Positions 47,684 to 56,512 of a stretch of DNA of 64,000 nucleotides are shown here, piece by piece; position 1 is the stretch's first letter; each line of letters begins with the position of its first letter. This stretch comes from an uncultured Actinomycetes bacterium. GTDB taxonomy: Bacteria; Actinomycetota; Acidimicrobiia; Acidimicrobiales; RAAP-2. The notes under the pieces were generated by a model. It saw only the letters and a program-made list of their open reading frames with translations. It had not been told where the DNA came from and ran no database searches. The translations under genes and the position numbers were made by a program. The stretch spans positions 1-64,000 of the forward strand of contig CAIORQ010000092.1 in assembly GCA_903860745.1 (NCBI GenBank), in the 5' to 3' direction.

Positions 47684-48862
47684 TCAGTCCACCACGACGG
47701 GAGAGAAGCGACGCACGCTCGTGAAGATCGCCAGGTCGATCGCGGCGAAGCCCGCGAAGGCGTAGGGGATGGCGTGCACGCCGAAGTGCGAGACCAGGAG
47801 GCTCACTGAGCCGGGTCCGATGACGCCCCCCGCCATCATGGCGAAGATGATGAGGGTGATGCCGTCGCTGTCGTGGGGCAGGAGGCGCGTGTACCAGATG
47901 AGGCCCATCGGGAAGATCGACGCGAGGATCAGGCCGAGCAGGGGGTAGGCCACCAGGGCCAGGTGGTTCGACGTGGCCGCCAGGTCCAAGAGGATCGCCG
48001 CCACGAGGCCGCCCAGGATCAGGCGGCGTTCGTTGAGGATGCGGTGCAGCGGTCCGCCCAGGCTGCGACCGATGGTCATCCCGGCCCAGAAGGCCGCGGT
48101 GACGAAGCTGCCCACGGCGGTGGAGAACCCGCCTCGCTGCAGTTGCGAGGAGATCCAGCCCGAGGCGCTGGTCTCGACCGCCACGTAGAAGACGTAGGCC
48201 GCCAGGAAGGTGAGCAAGATGGGTCGGCGCTGGGCCTTGAGCGCACTGATGCGGCTCTGCAGCACCTCGGCCTGGAGGGCGGGGGCGTGGACGCCGCGGT
48301 TGAAGGTGGTCAGGGCCAGCGCCACCAGCGAGATGCCCACGAAGATGCTCGGGAAGTTGCGGGGGTGCGCCAGGACGATGATCAGCGGGCAGATCACCGC
48401 ACCGAGACCGTACCCGGCGTTGACGATGCTGAGTCGGTGCGCCCGGCCCTCCTCGCGGGTTCGCGAGAGCAGGACGTTGAGGCCCATGTCGAGCGAGCCG
48501 AAGCCCAGTCCGAGCACGAAGATGCTGGCGAGGAACACGAACCAGGAGTGCACCAACCCCGACGCCATGGTGCCGACGGCGACCGTCAGCAGCGCCACGC
48601 TCAGCACCCGGCGGCCCGTCGTGCGCTTGAGTCCCCACCAACCCGGCAGCACGCCGAGCAGCGCGCCGACGAAGTAGACGCTCAACACCTCGCCGGCTCG
48701 GGGAAGCGAGATGTTGAAGTGGTGGGAGAACGTGACCAGGAGGGGACCGAAGAGCGACGACGTCGCACCGATGAGGATGAAGATCCCCGACAGGTTGGCG
48801 AGGGCCGGACCCGTGAGTTCGACTTGCGTGCTCGCTTCTGGTGACGCGGTCTGGTGGGACAC
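47684..48862 (-). CDS. MFS transporter
   Basis: A 392-residue major-facilitator protein with twelve predicted membrane segments. It shows GWWGLKRTTGRRVLSVALLT (the loop 2-3 motif) and LGFGSLDMGLNVLLSRTREE. The layout resembles the FucP/GalP-like sugar/H+ symporter group, where a DMGLN-type motif in helix 4 is frequent. The substrate may be a sugar, which fits its position beside the kinase and the importer locus. The GTG start at 48862 follows GAGGAGAG, and the track start at 48937 would overlap the ROK kinase promoter. Confidence 0.85.
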   Translation of the reverse strand: MSHQTASPEASTQVELTGPALANLSGIFILIGATSSLFGPLLVTFSHHFNISLPRAGEVLSVYFVGALLGVLPGWWGLKRTTGRRVLSVALLTVAVGTMASGLVHSWFVFLASIFVLGLGFGSLDMGLNVLLSRTREEGRAHRLSIVNAGYGLGAVICPLIIVLAHPRNFPSIFVGISLVALALTTFNRGVHAPALQAEVLQSRISALKAQRRPILLTFLAAYVFYVAVETSASGWISSQLQRGGFSTAVGSFVTAAFWAGMTIGRSLGGPLHRILNERRLILGGLVAAILLDLAATSNHLALVAYPLLGLILASIFPMGLIWYTRLLPHDSDGITLIIFAMMAGGVIGPGSVSLLVSHFGVHAIPYAFAGFAAIDLAIFTSVRRFSPVVVD

Positions 48863-48912
48863 GGACTCTCCTCGTTGGCGGCGGTTCGCCGGGCGGTGGT
48901 CGTGGGCCTCAC

Positions 48913-48918
48913 TACACT
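48913..48918 (+). promoter_or_regulatory. -10 box of a leaderless promoter (ROK-like kinase)
   Basis: TACACT, 6 nt before ATG 48925. This decides the start against 48841. Confidence 0.5.
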
Positions 48919-48924
48919 TCGCCC

Positions 48925-49686
48925 ATGGCCGATTCACCGACCACGTTAGAGGGACCGACCCTGGCCGTCGACATCGGGGCGACCTCGATCAAGTTCTGCC
49001 CGGTCGACGTCGACGGCCGTCTCCTGGCCGAGGTGACCCGAATCGACACCCCGTACCCCTGCTTGCCCGACGTCCTCGTCGGCGTGATCGCCGACGTCGT
49101 GAACGCGAGCGGCTGCGCCCGCGCGGGGGTCGGCTTCCCCGGCGACATGCTCGAGGGACGCATCATCGAACCGGGAAACCTCTCGCGGGCGGGAGGGATC
49201 TCGACCCCGATCGATCCCACCATCCACGAGCTCTGGGTGGGCTGCGACATCGAGCGCCTCCTGCAGTCGCGATGCCGAGTGCCCGTGCGAGTGGTGAACG
49301 ACGCCACACTGGCCGCGCACGGCTACGCGACGGGCGAGGGTCGCGAACTCGTGATCACCCTGGGGACCGCCTTCGGCATCTCGCTGATGGTGGACGGGAC
49401 GTGGCAGAAGATCCGCGACGTGGGCGCCGCCACGTTCCACGACCTGGGCACCTACGACGAGGTCTTCGGTGAGCCCGCCCGCGCACGCGACATGGACGAG
49501 TGGCGACGGCGCCTGGTCGTGGCCCTGACCGAGTTCGTCGCGGAGTTCTCCGCCGACAGCGTGCACGTCGGAGGGGGCAACGCGCGCCACCTCAGTGCCG
49601 AGGACCTCGTCGACGTGGGTTGTCCGGTCCACTTCAACGACAACGAAGGGACTTTGCGCGGCGCGGTCCGCCTCTTCGTCGACTGA
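48925..49686 (+). CDS. ROK/polyphosphate-glucokinase-like sugar kinase
   Basis: A 253-residue ASKHA kinase. Motifs are LAVDIGATSIKFCPVD (phosphate 1), VGFPGDMLEGRIIEP, VVNDATLAAHGYAT (catalytic Asp), and LVITLGTAFGISLMVDG in place of the ROK GTGIGGG loop. The CxCGxxGC zinc motif of ROK kinases is absent, as in polyphosphate/ATP glucokinases of actinobacteria. The substrate is probably a hexose or hexosamine, and the SIS gene downstream favours an amino sugar. The ATG is leaderless. It diverges from the MFS transporter. Confidence 0.75.
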   Translation: MADSPTTLEGPTLAVDIGATSIKFCPVDVDGRLLAEVTRIDTPYPCLPDVLVGVIADVVNASGCARAGVGFPGDMLEGRIIEPGNLSRAGGISTPIDPTIHELWVGCDIERLLQSRCRVPVRVVNDATLAAHGYATGEGRELVITLGTAFGISLMVDGTWQKIRDVGAATFHDLGTYDEVFGEPARARDMDEWRRRLVVALTEFVAEFSADSVHVGGGNARHLSAEDLVDVGCPVHFNDNEGTLRGAVRLFVD

Positions 49687-49713
49687 GCCCACGGAGGGTC
49701 TCACGGTGCCCAC

Positions 49714-49719
49714 TACGCT
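49714..49719 (+). promoter_or_regulatory. Possible -10 box upstream of the SIS gene
   Basis: TACGCT, 42 nt before the ATG. The gene has a Shine-Dalgarno-like GAGAGGT. Confidence 0.35.
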
Positions 49720-49761
49720 ACGGACCGTGGCGAGGCTCCACGACATCAGAGAGGTACGGCC

Positions 49762-50781
49762 ATGACTGCTTTCGAAGACGAGATCCGCATCCAGGGAGAG
49801 CTGCTGCGCGCGAGGGCCGACGTCGGAGCCAGCGAGGCCCGACTGGCGGCGAAGTCCCTCGAGGGGACCACCCACCTCCTCGTCGCCGCGCGGGGTTCTT
49901 CGGACAACGCCGCACTCTTCTTCCAGTACCTCGCCGGTCAGACGACGGGGACCCTGGTGGCGCTCGCCGCACCCTCGCTCTACGAGGGGGACCGTCGGAT
50001 CGGTCTCGCGGGAGCGGGAGTCCTGGCCATCTCCCAGTCGGGTCGCTCCCCGGGAATCCTCGACGTGGTCGAACAGGCTCGCGCCCAGGGCGCGCCCACC
50101 GTCGCGGTGACCAATGACGACGCCTCGCCCCTGGCCGGCGCCAGCGACACCGTGCTCGGTCTGCGGGTGGGTCCCGAAAGGGCCGTGGCGTCGAGCAAGA
50201 CCTTCTCGGCGACCTGGCACGCGCTGGCCCAGTTGGTGGAGGCGATGAGCGGTGGTGAGCTCGACGGCGTGAGCGAACTGCCCGAGGTCATCGGGCGCAC
50301 CGCGGCCTGGGCGCTGGAGACGGCACTGCCCCTGGAGTTGCTCGACGTCACGGGACTGACCATGCTCGGTCGCGGCGTGGGCTACGCGGTGGCCGCCGAG
50401 ATCGCGCTGAAGGTGCGCGAGGTGACCGGGGTGCGAGCGGAGTCCTACGCGGCGCCCGACTACCTGCACGGCCCCATCGGCGCCGACGGTGAGGGCTGCA
50501 CGGCGGTGGTGGCGCTCACCGACGAGCTGAGCGACGCGGTGCTCGACGAGTTGCTCCGGGGATGTCGCGAGTCGGGGATGTCGGTGGTGGTGATCCGACC
50601 GGCGCATCGCGCCGAGGTGGCCTGTGACGCGCAGATCGTCCTGCCGGAGGCCAGCGCGAACTGGGTGGTGGGACTCTGCGAGGTCGTCGTGGGTCAGGTG
50701 ATGGCCCTGCGTCTGGGTGAGGCCCGCGGACGATCCATCGACTCCTCGCCGCGTCTGAAGAAGGTGACGCTCTCGGCCTGA
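49762..50781 (+). CDS. SIS-domain sugar isomerase/deaminase (AgaS/NagB-II-like)
   Basis: A 339-residue protein with two SIS domains. The first has LLVAARGSSDNAALFFQYL and AISQSGRSPGILDVVEQ. The second has LTMLGRGVGYAVAAEIALKV and APDYLHGPIG. This is the isomerase half of GlmS without the glutaminase. Such stand-alone forms include glucosamine-6-phosphate deaminases (NagB-II) and AgaS. It probably turns an amino sugar phosphate into a ketose phosphate plus ammonia, feeding glycolysis. It lies just upstream of the importer operon, after the kinase gene, and has GAGAGGT before the ATG. Confidence 0.85.
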   Translation: MTAFEDEIRIQGELLRARADVGASEARLAAKSLEGTTHLLVAARGSSDNAALFFQYLAGQTTGTLVALAAPSLYEGDRRIGLAGAGVLAISQSGRSPGILDVVEQARAQGAPTVAVTNDDASPLAGASDTVLGLRVGPERAVASSKTFSATWHALAQLVEAMSGGELDGVSELPEVIGRTAAWALETALPLELLDVTGLTMLGRGVGYAVAAEIALKVREVTGVRAESYAAPDYLHGPIGADGEGCTAVVALTDELSDAVLDELLRGCRESGMSVVVIRPAHRAEVACDAQIVLPEASANWVVGLCEVVVGQVMALRLGEARGRSIDSSPRLKKVTLSA

Positions 50782-50815
50782 GGCCCGCGCGTCTGAAGGC
50801 CCCACACCCCGGGCC
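50782..50815 (+). terminator. Weak hairpin after the SIS gene
   Basis: GGCCCG (50782-50787) can pair with CGGGCC (50810-50815) over a 22-nt loop. There is no T-tract directly after it, so it is a low-confidence terminator. Confidence 0.2.
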
Positions 50816-50858
50816 CTCAACCTTCCCGAATGTTTCATGTTGGTAAATTTCGTCAAAA

Positions 50859-50875
50859 TGTGAGAATTTCTCACA
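50859..50875 (+). promoter_or_regulatory. Operator-like inverted repeat (distal site, importer operon)
   Basis: TGTGAGAA-T-TTCTCACA is a perfect 17-nt inverted repeat. It lies upstream of the -35 box. A related but imperfect sequence (TGTGAATATTTCTCATG) lies at 59117-59133 before deoR. Confidence 0.7.
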
Positions 50876-50882
50876 AATGTGT

Positions 50883-50911
50883 TTGATAGATGTTAAAAAT
50901 TCACATAATGT
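50883..50911 (+). promoter_or_regulatory. Sigma-70-type promoter of the importer operon
   Basis: TTGATA (50883-50888), a 17-nt spacer and TAATGT (50906-50911). The operator at 50890-50906 fills the spacer. Transcription would start near 50918, giving a leader of about 109 nt. Confidence 0.65.
50890..50906 (+). promoter_or_regulatory. Operator in the -35/-10 spacer (importer operon)
   Basis: ATGTTAAAAATTCACAT matches the deoR operator ATGTGAAAAATTCACAT (59147-59163) at 16 of 17 positions. It also overlaps the inverted repeat TCACAT-A-ATGTGA (50901-50913). This is the likely binding site of the DeoR-family protein. Confidence 0.7.
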
Positions 50912-51026
50912 GACGTCGTGAGTCCGATGTTGGACGGCGAGGCGCCGTGGCGCCACGTCGTTGCCCTCGTCGGTGGCACAGTGAAGCGGGGGACTCTGGG
51001 GGTTCCCCCTGGGAGGAGTATTTGAG

Positions 51027-52694
51027 ATGAAAAAGTTCAAGGTAGGTCTCGCGACCTCCGCACTCGTGCTCGTGGCATCCACGATCACCTTGGTGGGGTC
51101 GTCGACCGTCGGTGTGGTCGCCGCGGGTGCGTCGCCGTCGCAGGCGCCGCTCAATCTCGCTAACGAACAGGGGACGCTGTGGTCGTGCGCGTTCAACCCC
51201 TTCGTGCCCTCGTCGTTGCCGTACTCGTTCGGTCTGACCTACGAGTCGCTCGACTTCGTCAACGCTCTCGAGAGCGGCAAGGTCACTCCGTGGCTGGCGT
51301 CGTCCTACGCGTGGAGCAACGCCAACAAGACCGTCACCTTCACCATCCGTTCGGGTGTCAAGTGGTCCGACGGTACGCCCTTCACCGCGGCCGACGTGGT
51401 CTACACCTTCGACCTGTTGAAGAAGAACCCGGCGCTCGACCTCAACGCGGTGTGGTCGGTGCTCTCGAGCGTCAGCCAATCCGGCGACAAGGTCATCATG
51501 AACTTCAAGTCGGCGGCCGTGCCCTACTTCTACTACGTGGCCGACCAGGTGCCGATCGTCCCGCAGCACCTCTGGAGCAAGATCGCCAACCCGGTGACCG
51601 CGACGGTCACCAACCCGGTGGGCACCGGTGGCTACGTCATGTCCAAGTGCTCGGGTGAGAACATCCAGTGGAAGGCCAACCCGAACTACTGGCAGAAGAG
51701 CGACGCCCAGATCAAGGTCGTCAACATGCCGGCGTTCTTGTCGAACAACACCTGCAACGAGTACCTGGCGCAGGGCCAGTCGGCGTGGGGTTCGCAGTTC
51801 ATCCCGAGCATCCAGAGCTTCTACGTGGCCAAGAAGGCGGGCAACACCTACTGGTTCCCGCCGGTCGCCAACGTGGCCCTGTTCCCGAACCTCACGGTGC
51901 CCGGACTCAACGACGCCAAGGTCCGCCTCGCCATCAGCGACGTGCTCAACCGCAGCCTGATCTCTCAGAACGGTGAGTACGGCTACGAGCCGGCGGCCAG
52001 CCAGACCGGCATCGTGAGTCCGACCTTCAAGTCGTGGGTCTCGCCCGCGGCCGCCGCCGGTCTCTCGACGAGCTCGAACACCTCCAAGGCGGCCTCGTTG
52101 CTGGCGGCGGACGGTTACAAGAAGGTCAACGGCGTCTACACCAAGGGTTCGACCAAGTTGGCCTTCACGCTGAGCACCAACGGTGGCTACTCCGACTGGA
52201 TCGCCTCGATGCAGGTGGCGAGCCAGGAGCTGACCAGCTTCGGCATCAAGATCACCCTGCAGACCCCGGCCGCGAACACCTTCTACTCGAACCTGTACGC
52301 GGGCAAGTACCAGTTGGCCTACAACGCCGAAGCGGGTGGCCCGACGCCGTTCTACGAGATGCGCCAGTGGCTCTACTCCAAGAACTCCGCGCCCATCGGC
52401 ACGGCGGCCTCGTCGAACTGGGAGCGCTACTCGAGCGCCTCGACCGACGCGCTGCTCAACCAGTACGGCACGACGACGAGTGCGGCCACGCAGAAGTCCA
52501 TCGTCGCCAAGCTGGAGAACGTGATGGTCACCCAGGCCCCGGTCATCCCGGTGCTGGAGGAGGTCGACTGGTTCGAGTACAACGCGACGAACATCAGCGG
52601 CTTCCCGACCTCGGCGAACCCCTACGCGCAGCCCGGCCTGTACAACCAGCCGGACTGGGGCTACGTGCTCGACGCGTTGAAGCCCAAGGCGTGA
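51027..52694 (+). CDS. ABC importer substrate-binding protein, family 5 (oligosaccharide/peptide type)
   Basis: A 555-residue extracytoplasmic binding protein with a signal peptide (LATSALVLVASTITLVGSST) and no lipobox cysteine. It shows VTFTIRSGVKWSDGTPFTAA and ADQVPIVPQHLW, the core of SBP family 5 (DppA/OppA and chitobiose-binding types). The pocket is large enough for di- to oligosaccharides. The ATG follows GGGAGGAG. It is first in an operon of two permeases, two ATPases and a GH20 enzyme, a layout like the Vibrio chitobiose operon, which points to an N-acetylhexosamine oligosaccharide as substrate. Confidence 0.9.
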   Translation: MKKFKVGLATSALVLVASTITLVGSSTVGVVAAGASPSQAPLNLANEQGTLWSCAFNPFVPSSLPYSFGLTYESLDFVNALESGKVTPWLASSYAWSNANKTVTFTIRSGVKWSDGTPFTAADVVYTFDLLKKNPALDLNAVWSVLSSVSQSGDKVIMNFKSAAVPYFYYVADQVPIVPQHLWSKIANPVTATVTNPVGTGGYVMSKCSGENIQWKANPNYWQKSDAQIKVVNMPAFLSNNTCNEYLAQGQSAWGSQFIPSIQSFYVAKKAGNTYWFPPVANVALFPNLTVPGLNDAKVRLAISDVLNRSLISQNGEYGYEPAASQTGIVSPTFKSWVSPAAAAGLSTSSNTSKAASLLAADGYKKVNGVYTKGSTKLAFTLSTNGGYSDWIASMQVASQELTSFGIKITLQTPAANTFYSNLYAGKYQLAYNAEAGGPTPFYEMRQWLYSKNSAPIGTAASSNWERYSSASTDALLNQYGTTTSAATQKSIVAKLENVMVTQAPVIPVLEEVDWFEYNATNISGFPTSANPYAQPGLYNQPDWGYVLDALKPKA

Positions 52695-52720
52695 TTAGGT
52701 AGTAGAGGCAGAGTCGGGGA

Positions 52721-53686
52721 ATGAGGTATTTGGTTCGGCGATTTGGATTCCTCCTCATCGCATTGTGGGGAGCCCTCACGTTGAACTTCTTCATTCCCCG
52801 ACTCATGCCGGGCAACCCGGCCGAGGCCATCCTCGGCCAGTTCCACGGACACATCAACCCGAACTCCCTCAAGGCCATCGAGGTGGCCCTGGGGATCGGG
52901 AAGCATCAGAACCTCTTCGTCTCCTACCTCGAGTACCTGCGCAACACGATGACCGGCAACTTCGGCGTCTCGTTCTCGCAGAGGATCGCCGTGAGCACGG
53001 TGATCTCGCGCGCCCTGCCCTGGACGCTGGGTCTCGTCGGCGTCAGCACCGTGCTGGGCTTCGTCTTCGGGACGGTGCTGGGCGCGGTGGCCGCGTGGCG
53101 GCGCGGCGGCTGGCTCGACAACGTGCTGCCCCCCTCCTTCATCGTCATCTCGGCCTTCCCCTACTTCTGGGTCGGCCTCCTGGCCGTCTGGCTGTTCTCG
53201 TTCACCCTGAACTGGCTTCCCTACGAGAACGGCTTCAACCAGATCGGGTCGCCGCAGCTGGGCGACATCTTGATCCACGCCATCTTGCCGTCCTTCACCA
53301 TCGTGATCACCTCGATCGGCGGGTGGATCTTGACGATGCGCAACAACATGATCACCGTCGTGGCCGAGGACTACGTGAAGATGGCCCGGGCCAAGGGCCT
53401 CAAGCCCCGGCGCATCCTGTGGCAGTACGCGGGGCGCAACGCCCTCTTGCCCAACCTGACCGGCTTCGCCATGTCGCTGGGCTTCGTCATCTCCGGCGCC
53501 ATCCTCGTCGAGGACGTCTTCAACTATCCCGGCGTGGGCAACCTGCTCCTTCAGGCGGTCAACGCGGAGGACTACCCGTTGATGCAGACGCTGTTCCTGC
53601 TCATCACCGTCGCGGTGCTGATCGCGATCTTCCTCTCGGACATCGCCACCGCCATCCTCGACCCCCGGACCCGGGGAGGCAACTGA
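52721..53686 (+). CDS. ABC importer permease, DppB/OppB type
   Basis: A 321-residue membrane protein with six predicted segments. The typical N-terminus is MRYLVRRFGFLLIALWGALT, and the coupling EAA motif lies in EDYVKMARAKGLKPRRILWQ (about 218). It forms half of the transport channel, and its stop overlaps the start of the second permease. It lies 26 nt after the binding-protein gene. Confidence 0.95.
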   Translation: MRYLVRRFGFLLIALWGALTLNFFIPRLMPGNPAEAILGQFHGHINPNSLKAIEVALGIGKHQNLFVSYLEYLRNTMTGNFGVSFSQRIAVSTVISRALPWTLGLVGVSTVLGFVFGTVLGAVAAWRRGGWLDNVLPPSFIVISAFPYFWVGLLAVWLFSFTLNWLPYENGFNQIGSPQLGDILIHAILPSFTIVITSIGGWILTMRNNMITVVAEDYVKMARAKGLKPRRILWQYAGRNALLPNLTGFAMSLGFVISGAILVEDVFNYPGVGNLLLQAVNAEDYPLMQTLFLLITVAVLIAIFLSDIATAILDPRTRGGN

Positions 53687-54579
53687 TGCTCGCGCGCGTC
53701 ACCGGTTCGCTGGCGGCCTCGTGGCGCTTCGTGCGCCGCGACAAGAAGGCCTTCGCCGGTTCGCTGATCCTGTTCGTCCTGCTCCTCATCACCGCCTTCC
53801 CCAACTGGTTCACGCCGGACGACCCGGCCGCCGAGATCTACCCCCGTGGCGTCGGGCTGTCCTGGGCGCACCCGCTGGGGACCACCGGATTCGGTCAGGA
53901 CGTCTTCTCGCAGTTGATGGCGGGCACCCGCCAGTCGGTCATGATCGCTCTGGTGGTGGGCTTCTTCTGCACCATCTTGTCGGTGGTGATCGGCATCACC
54001 GCGGCCTACATGGGCGGCATCGTCGACGACACCCTCTCGCTGATGACCGACGTGATCCTCGTCATCCCGACCTTCCCGTTGGTCATCGTCATCGCGGCCT
54101 ACGCCAAGAGCGCCTCCTTCTGGACCATCGTGACCGTCCTGGTCATCACCGGCTGGAGCTACGGCGCGCGCCAATTGAGGGTGCAGGCGCTCTCGTTGCG
54201 CAACCGTGACTACCTGCTCGCGGCCCGGGCGAGGGGCGAGTCCCCCTGGTACATCATCACGGTGGAGTTGATCCCGCCGATGACCTCGTTGATCGTGGCG
54301 AACTTCCTCGGCGCCGCGCTCTACGCCGTCTTGACGGCCGCCGGACTCCAGTTCATCGGCCTGGGCAACGTCAACACCGAGTCGTGGGGCACGATGCTGT
54401 ACTGGGCGCAGAACAACGACGCCCTGCAGGTCGGTCTGCCGCTGTGGGCGCTGACGCCGGGCATCATGATCGCCCTGCTGGGCAGCGCGCTGGCCCTGCT
54501 GAACTACGCCTTCGACGAGGTCTCGAACCCGGCGCTGCGGCCCGTGGCCAAGCCGCGCCGCGTGAAGGCGGTGGCATGA
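53686..54579 (+). CDS. ABC importer permease, DppC/OppC type
   Basis: A 297-residue membrane protein. It has the N-terminal RRDKKAFAGSLILFVLLL segment, GTTGFGQDVFSQLMAGTRQS typical of DppC, and the EAA motif in NRDYLLAARARGESPWYIIT. The ATG overlaps the DppB-type stop (TGATG), so both permeases are made together. The track start at 52765 is in another frame of dppB and is not real. Confidence 0.95.
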   Translation: MLARVTGSLAASWRFVRRDKKAFAGSLILFVLLLITAFPNWFTPDDPAAEIYPRGVGLSWAHPLGTTGFGQDVFSQLMAGTRQSVMIALVVGFFCTILSVVIGITAAYMGGIVDDTLSLMTDVILVIPTFPLVIVIAAYAKSASFWTIVTVLVITGWSYGARQLRVQALSLRNRDYLLAARARGESPWYIITVELIPPMTSLIVANFLGAALYAVLTAAGLQFIGLGNVNTESWGTMLYWAQNNDALQVGLPLWALTPGIMIALLGSALALLNYAFDEVSNPALRPVAKPRRVKAVA

Positions 54580-55547
54580 GCACGCCGATCCTCCAGGTCC
54601 GTGACCTCAAGGTGGAGTACACCACTTCCGCGGGGGCCGCCCAGGCGGTCGCCGGCGTCAGCTTCGACCTCGCTCCCGGCGAGTTCCTGGCCATCGTGGG
54701 CGAGTCGGGCTGCGGCAAGTCCACCATGCTGTTCTCGATCGCCCAGCTCCTGACCTACCCGGCCGAGACCGTCGGCGGCAGCGTCCTCTTCGACGGTGAG
54801 GACCTCACGACGCTGAGTCCCGAGGACCTGCGCCAGCGGCGCTGGCGCGACATCTCGGTCGTCATGCAGAGCGCGATGAACGCGCTGAACCCGACCCTGT
54901 CGATCGGTGCGCAACTGGCCGACGCCTGCCGAGCCCACACCGACTGGGACGACAAGAAGATCGCCGCGCGCTCGGCCGAGGTCCTCTCGATGGTCTCGAT
55001 CGACGTCACGCACCTCAAGAGCTTCCCCTTCCAGCTCTCGGGCGGCATGCGCCAGCGCGCGATGATCGCGATGGCCCTGCTGCTGGAGCCCAAGTTGATC
55101 ATCATGGACGAGCCGACCTCGGCGCTCGACGTGGTGGCCCAGCGATCCTTGATGCGCCAGGTCGAGAACCTGCGTCGCGAGTTGGGCTTCGCGGTCCTGT
55201 TCGTCACCCACGACATGAGCGTGGTCTCGCACTTCTCGGACCGCCTGGCCGTGATGTACGCCGGCGAGTTCGTCGAGCTCGGGGCCACGCGCGAGGTCTT
55301 CGACCGGCCGCGCCACCCCTACTCGGTGGGCCTGATGGACGCCTTCCCGTCCATCGTCGGCGAAGCGCGCGAGCTCACCGGCATCGCCGGGAACCCGCCC
55401 TCGCTGATCGATCCGCCGGCCGGCTGCCTCTTCGCGCCACGCTGCCAGCACGCCACCGACGAATGCCGTGAGTTCCGCCCGGAACTCGTGACCACCGACG
55501 GCCACGCGGTCAGCTGCCACCTGGTGAACCCGAGGAGGCGCTCGTGA
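54576..55547 (+). CDS. ABC importer ATPase, DppD/OppD type
   Basis: A 323-residue ATPase: Walker A GESGCGKST (about 43), signature SGGMRQRAMIAMAL, Walker B LIIMDEPTSALDV, H-loop VTHDMSV, and the C-terminal Cys-rich stretch CLFAPRCQHATDEC (four cysteines of the oligopeptide-type ATPases, an Fe-S or metal site). The ATG overlaps the DppC-type stop by 4 nt. It pairs with the next ATPase. Confidence 0.95.
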   Translation: MSTPILQVRDLKVEYTTSAGAAQAVAGVSFDLAPGEFLAIVGESGCGKSTMLFSIAQLLTYPAETVGGSVLFDGEDLTTLSPEDLRQRRWRDISVVMQSAMNALNPTLSIGAQLADACRAHTDWDDKKIAARSAEVLSMVSIDVTHLKSFPFQLSGGMRQRAMIAMALLLEPKLIIMDEPTSALDVVAQRSLMRQVENLRRELGFAVLFVTHDMSVVSHFSDRLAVMYAGEFVELGATREVFDRPRHPYSVGLMDAFPSIVGEARELTGIAGNPPSLIDPPAGCLFAPRCQHATDECREFRPELVTTDGHAVSCHLVNPRRRS

Positions 55548-56512
55548 CTGACGCGATCTTGAGCGTCGACCAGCTGTGCCGCTACTTCCGCGTGGGCGGC
55601 TTCCGCTCCGCGGGCGTCCTGCACGCCACCGACGACGTCACCTTCGAGGTGGCTCCGAGCGAGATCGTGGCCCTGGTCGGCGAATCGGGGTCCGGCAAGT
55701 CGACCATCGCGCGCGTCCTGGCCGGTCTGTATCCCCCCACGTCGGGGACCATCGTCTTCGAGGGTGAGAAGCAGGGCAGGACCGCCAGCCGCCGGGTCCG
55801 TGGTCGCATGCCGATGGTCTTCCAGGACCCCTTCGGCTCCATCAACCCCGTCTTGCGGGTCGGGCACAGCCTGCACCGCTCGCTCAAGTTGCACCGGCCC
55901 GAGCTCAACCGGGCCCAGCGAGAGGCCGAGGCCGTCGCCCTGGTCGAGAAGGTCGGTCTGCTGCCCGGCGCCGAGGTGCTGCGGCGCTATCCCCACGAAC
56001 TCTCGGGCGGCCAGCGCCAGCGCTTCGGTTTCGCGCAGGCCCTGGCGTCGCGGCCCTCGCTCATCCTGGCCGACGAGCCCGTCTCGATGCTCGACGTGTC
56101 CATCCGCATCGGACTGCTCAACGTCATGCGCTCGCTGCGCGACGACGAGCACGTGTCGCTGCTCTACATCACCCACGACCTGGCCAGCGCACGCTACGTG
56201 GCCGACCGCATGATCGTGCTCTACGCGGGACGCATCGTCGAAGAGGGCACCACCGACGAGGTCATCTCCAACCCGTCGCACCCCTACACGCGGCTGTTGA
56301 TGGCGACGGCTCCCGACCCGCGCCTGCCGCTCTCCCAGGAGACCGACGTGGAGGACCTGGGCGAGCCGCCCAAGGTCATCAACCCGGGACCGGGGTGCCG
56401 CTTCGCGCCGCGCTGTCCCCTGGCGATGGACCAATGCCGGACCTCGACCCCGGCGACGGTGCAGCTCTCAGCGACCAAGCGCGTCGCCTGTTACGCGGTC
56501 CAAGCCCCGTGA
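55544..56512 (+). CDS. ABC importer ATPase, DppF/OppF type
   Basis: A 322-residue ATPase: GESGSGKSTIARVLAGLYPP (Walker A, about 49), VFQDPFGSINP (Q-loop), LSGGQRQRFGFAQALASRPS (signature), LILADEPVSMLDV (Walker B), YITHDLASARY, and the Cys-containing CRFAPRCPLAMDQCR near the end. The GTG start overlaps the DppD-type stop, and its own stop overlaps the GH20 start by 4 nt. Confidence 0.95.
   Translation: MTDAILSVDQLCRYFRVGGFRSAGVLHATDDVTFEVAPSEIVALVGESGSGKSTIARVLAGLYPPTSGTIVFEGEKQGRTASRRVRGRMPMVFQDPFGSINPVLRVGHSLHRSLKLHRPELNRAQREAEAVALVEKVGLLPGAEVLRRYPHELSGGQRQRFGFAQALASRPSLILADEPVSMLDVSIRIGLLNVMRSLRDDEHVSLLYITHDLASARYVADRMIVLYAGRIVEEGTTDEVISNPSHPYTRLLMATAPDPRLPLSQETDVEDLGEPPKVINPGPGCRFAPRCPLAMDQCRTSTPATVQLSATKRVACYAVQAP

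Larger units (their letters stand above)
50782..51026 (+). other. Regulatory intergenic region of the ABC importer operon
   Basis: 245 nt without a gene. The part from 50829 to 50915 is strikingly A+T-rich in a high-GC genome and holds two operators and a promoter (listed separately). The leader from about 50918 contains the palindrome CGTGGCGCCACG and a GGGGGTTCCCCC hairpin right before the Shine-Dalgarno GGGAGGAG. Confidence 0.8.
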
